A DNA stretch of 7,727 bases from an uncultured Kineosporia sp. Lineage in GTDB: Bacteria > Actinomycetota > Actinomycetes > Actinomycetales > Kineosporiaceae. How positions within the stretch are numbered: the stretch's first letter is position 1; each line of letters opens with the position of its first letter. The notes under the pieces were generated by a model. That model worked only from the letters and a program-made list of their open reading frames with translations. It searched no databases and was not told where the DNA came from. The position numbers were made by a program, and so were the translations under genes. The DNA lies in assembly GCA_937859855.1 (NCBI GenBank), contig CALMAR010000004.1, positions 1 to 7,727 on the forward strand. The letters run 5' to 3'. Below are positions 6,760-7,727 of this stretch, one piece after another.

Positions 6760-6763
6760 CTCC
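6760..6763 (-). promoter_or_regulatory. Ribosome binding site of sir
   Basis: On the minus strand GGAG is followed by seven bases (ATCCGCC) and then GTG, near-ideal spacing. It decides the sir start at 6752 against the longer frame open to 6941. CCTCC stretches immediately upstream on the same strand could pair with and hide it. Confidence 0.8.
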
Positions 6764-6872
6764 AGGAGGTCTGGTGACGAGGGAGGTGGATGCGCACCGC
6801 CGTCCGGTCCGTGCCCGTGGCCGGGTGGACGTCGAGGATCAGCGTGCGACGCGGGAACGCAGGAGGGTGGAG

Positions 6873-6899
6873 CGGCTCAGCCTGCGCAGGCGGGAGCCG
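6873..6899 (-). promoter_or_regulatory. Hairpin over the end of the leader peptide reading frame
   Basis: A perfect 12-bp palindrome GCCTGCGCAGGC (6880-6891) sits inside an outer inverted repeat CGGCT/AGCCG (6873-6877 with 6895-6899). In the minus-strand transcript it forms a stable stem that contains the second Cys codon and the leader stop codon. A ribosome pausing at the leader's Cys codons would open or block it, which is the geometry expected of an attenuator. No U tract follows, so it is not by itself an intrinsic terminator. Confidence 0.6.
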
Positions 6900-6981
6900 G
6901 ACACGCCGCGCTGGCTGTACGCAGGAGATCCACGTAAGCACGCTTGGTGAGGATGTCGCCCCGCCGGCCCTGAAGGGTCAC
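6877..6981 (-). CDS. Cys-containing leader peptide upstream of sir (putative attenuator)
   Basis: A 34-codon frame from GTG 6981 (GGGAG five bases upstream), or 38 codons if the in-frame ATG at 6993 is used. It encodes a peptide whose core KRAYVDLLRTASAAC, followed five residues later by a second Cys and two codons before the stop, fits the actinobacterial leader-peptide pattern (R/K)R-x-x-VDL-x-R-x-x-SA-x-C recalled from upstream of sulfur-assimilation and transport operons. The stop at 6877-6879 is 124 bases before the sir start. Expected role: ribosome stalling or slow passage at Cys codons when cysteinyl-tRNA is scarce alters RNA folding and raises sir-cysH expression. Motif and position are seen; the mechanism is inferred. 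It is too short for routine gene calling and overlaps, in another frame, an open extension of sir. Confidence 0.78.
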   Translation of the reverse strand: MTLQGRRGDILTKRAYVDLLRTASAACPAPACAG

Positions 6982-7019
6982 TGCTGCTCCCATCGACCCT
7001 GGCGGAAGCACCTGCCTGC

Positions 7020-7043
7020 GGCCCGTTCCGGACGGAACGAGCC
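7020..7043 (-). promoter_or_regulatory. Strong inverted repeat in the sir 5' untranslated region
   Basis: CGTTCCG-GA-CGGAACG (7024-7039) is a perfect 7-2-7 inverted repeat. In the minus-strand RNA it extends to a 10-bp stem GGCUCGUUCC/GGAACGGGCC with one G-U pair and the tetraloop GUCC. It starts about 27 bases upstream of the leader ATG and about 55 bases downstream of the predicted transcription start. It could act as an RNA stem of the attenuator or, as DNA, as a dimeric repressor operator; the sequence does not decide. Confidence 0.65.
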
Positions 7044-7104
7044 CCGGGTGGTTGCTGCGGCGTCTACGAGCCAGGTCTCTCGGCCGCTCTGGATGGCTTC
7101 AGCG

Positions 7105-7134
7105 ACGGTACGGTCGCCGATGTTCCCCCGTCAA
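7105..7134 (-). promoter_or_regulatory. Candidate promoter of the leader-sir-cysH operon
   Basis: On the minus strand TTGACG (7134-7129) and TACCGT (7110-7105, TAnnnT) are separated by 18 bp. This is the best sigma-A-like match in the 480-base gap and points towards the leader peptide. Transcription would start near 7098 and give a 5' untranslated region of about 105-120 bases before the leader. Confidence 0.5.
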
Positions 7135-7177
7135 AGATCCGTCCAGCATGTGGGACGAAGCGACCACCTGGTGAGAG

Positions 7178-7242
7178 CCGGCTCACCTGGGGAGCCGGCT
7201 CACCTGGTGGGACCGGTTCACCTGGTGGGACCGGTTCACCTG
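7178..7242. repeat. 18-bp tandem array at the 3' end of the esterase gene
   Basis: Units near CCGGTTCACCTGGTGGGA begin at 7178 (17 bp), 7195, 7213 and 7231, the last one truncated. A diverged copy (CCACCTGGTGAGAG) precedes them from about 7164. The final copy contains the stop codon of the minus-strand esterase (7236-7238). Each unit holds the inverted repeat CACC-T-GGTG, and ACCGGT recurs between units, so hairpins can form. A role in transcription termination for the esterase is possible, but there is no T tract. Confidence 0.9.
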
Positions 7243-7727
7243 ACCAGTGCTTTCCCCACGAAGACGATCGACTTCGGCGCCTTGGCCCGCCAGTAGCCGC
7301 CGGTGTGTGCGCCGTCGCCGAAGTCCGTGACCGGGTGACCGGGCAGGCCGGCGGCGAAAGCCCGGGCGGAGCGGTAGAACGGGTCCGCCCGACCGCAGTC
7401 GATCTTCAGCGGGATCCCGGCCAGCGCGCCGCGGCGGGCGAAGACGTCGTTGCGGCGGAAGTCGGCGGCGTCGTCGAACGCCCCGGGGGAGCTGTCGCCC
7501 GGGTGCCGCCACAGGGCCGGTGACTCGGCCACGACGGCCGCGACCCGGTCGGGACCCAGCCGGGAGGCCAGCAGCAGCGACCCGTACCCCCCCATCGACC
7601 AGCCGAGGAAGGCGATCCGGTCGAGCGGGCCCGCGGCCAGCCCGTGCCGGACCAGCAGCGGCAGGAACTCGGCCAGCACCATCCGGCCGCAGTCGTCGCC
7701 GGCCGCGCGGGCATGCCAGTACCGCTC
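7236..7727 (-). CDS. Alpha/beta-hydrolase esterase, 5' end beyond the window
   Basis: The last 163 residues of an esterase-family hydrolase; the frame is open to the right edge. Seen: YWHARAAGDD near the left end of the fragment, DEFLPLL-like EFLPLLVRHGL, the nucleophile elbow GWSMGGYGSLLLA (Ser at fragment residue 44), LKIDCGRADPFY (Asp 110 or 115 as the acid) and FGDGAHTGGYW (His 141), completing a Ser-Asp-His triad. The layout resembles secreted esterases of the esterase D/antigen 85-like group; a signal peptide would lie outside the window. Substrate unknown. The 3' end runs into the 18-bp array. It reads in the same direction as the sir operon but is separated by about 240 bases and a candidate promoter, so it is probably not part of it. 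Confidence 0.88.
   Translation of the reverse strand, partial: ERYWHARAAGDDCGRMVLAEFLPLLVRHGLAAGPLDRIAFLGWSMGGYGSLLLASRLGPDRVAAVVAESPALWRHPGDSSPGAFDDAADFRRNDVFARRGALAGIPLKIDCGRADPFYRSARAFAAGLPGHPVTDFGDGAHTGGYWRAKAPKSIVFVGKALVR

Noticed and set aside
6753..6941. N-terminal extension of sir by 63 residues
   Set aside because: The GTG at 6752 has a strong ribosome site and matches known N-termini; the extension overlaps the leader peptide and is not family-like.
6753..7235. SAM or cobalamin riboswitch upstream of sir
   Set aside because: No recognisable conserved core of either class; the leader peptide and inverted repeats explain the region better.

Overview
High-GC bacterial chromosome, almost certainly an actinomycete (Actinomycetota). 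The pointers are the strong G/C third-position bias, GTG starts, a 13E12-type DUF222/HNH gene behind an actinobacterial-type LexA box, a UdgB-type uracil-DNA glycosylase, and a sulfite reductase/APS reductase operon in the mycobacterial/streptomycete arrangement. Genus cannot be read from the sequence.

Layout. (1) Bases 1-1433, minus strand: a PhzF-family protein followed after three bases by a family-5 uracil-DNA glycosylase that runs off the left edge. (2) Bases 1434-1607: divergent intergenic region with a near-perfect LexA (SOS) box and a candidate promoter facing right. (3) Bases 1608-3704, plus strand: a 698-residue DUF222/HNH-endonuclease (13E12 family) protein with a long proline-rich N-terminal extension and a tetrapeptide-repeat linker. 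(4) Bases 3705-4074: convergent intergenic region with a 17-bp tandem array that reaches the stop codon of cysH. (5) Bases 4075-6752, minus strand: a tightly packed operon, transcribed sir (ferredoxin-dependent sulfite reductase), then a 76-residue zinc-ribbon protein, then cysH (APS reductase). (6) Bases 6753-7235: the control region of that operon, with a promoter, a strong 5'-UTR hairpin and a short Cys-containing leader peptide; at its far end an 18-bp tandem array abuts the next gene. (7) Bases 7236-7727, minus strand: the C-terminal part of a secreted-type alpha/beta-hydrolase esterase, cut by the right edge.

How the parts work together. CysH reduces APS to sulfite and Sir reduces sulfite to sulfide for cysteine synthesis. 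The small zinc-ribbon protein is translationally locked between them. The leader peptide (motif VDLLRTASAAC, two Cys codons near its end) and surrounding self-complementary segments suggest that cysteine supply controls the operon by attenuation. UdgB (repair of deaminated bases) and the SOS-controlled HNH gene are both DNA-damage-related but lie in separate, divergent units.

The most notable features are the leader peptide and its alternative pairings, the SOS box on the HNH gene, and an unusual density of short tandem repeats: five arrays in 7.7 kb. The three inside genes have periods divisible by three (15/6, 18 and 12 bp). The two outside genes have periods of 17 and 18 bp, and each touches the stop codon of the gene before it.
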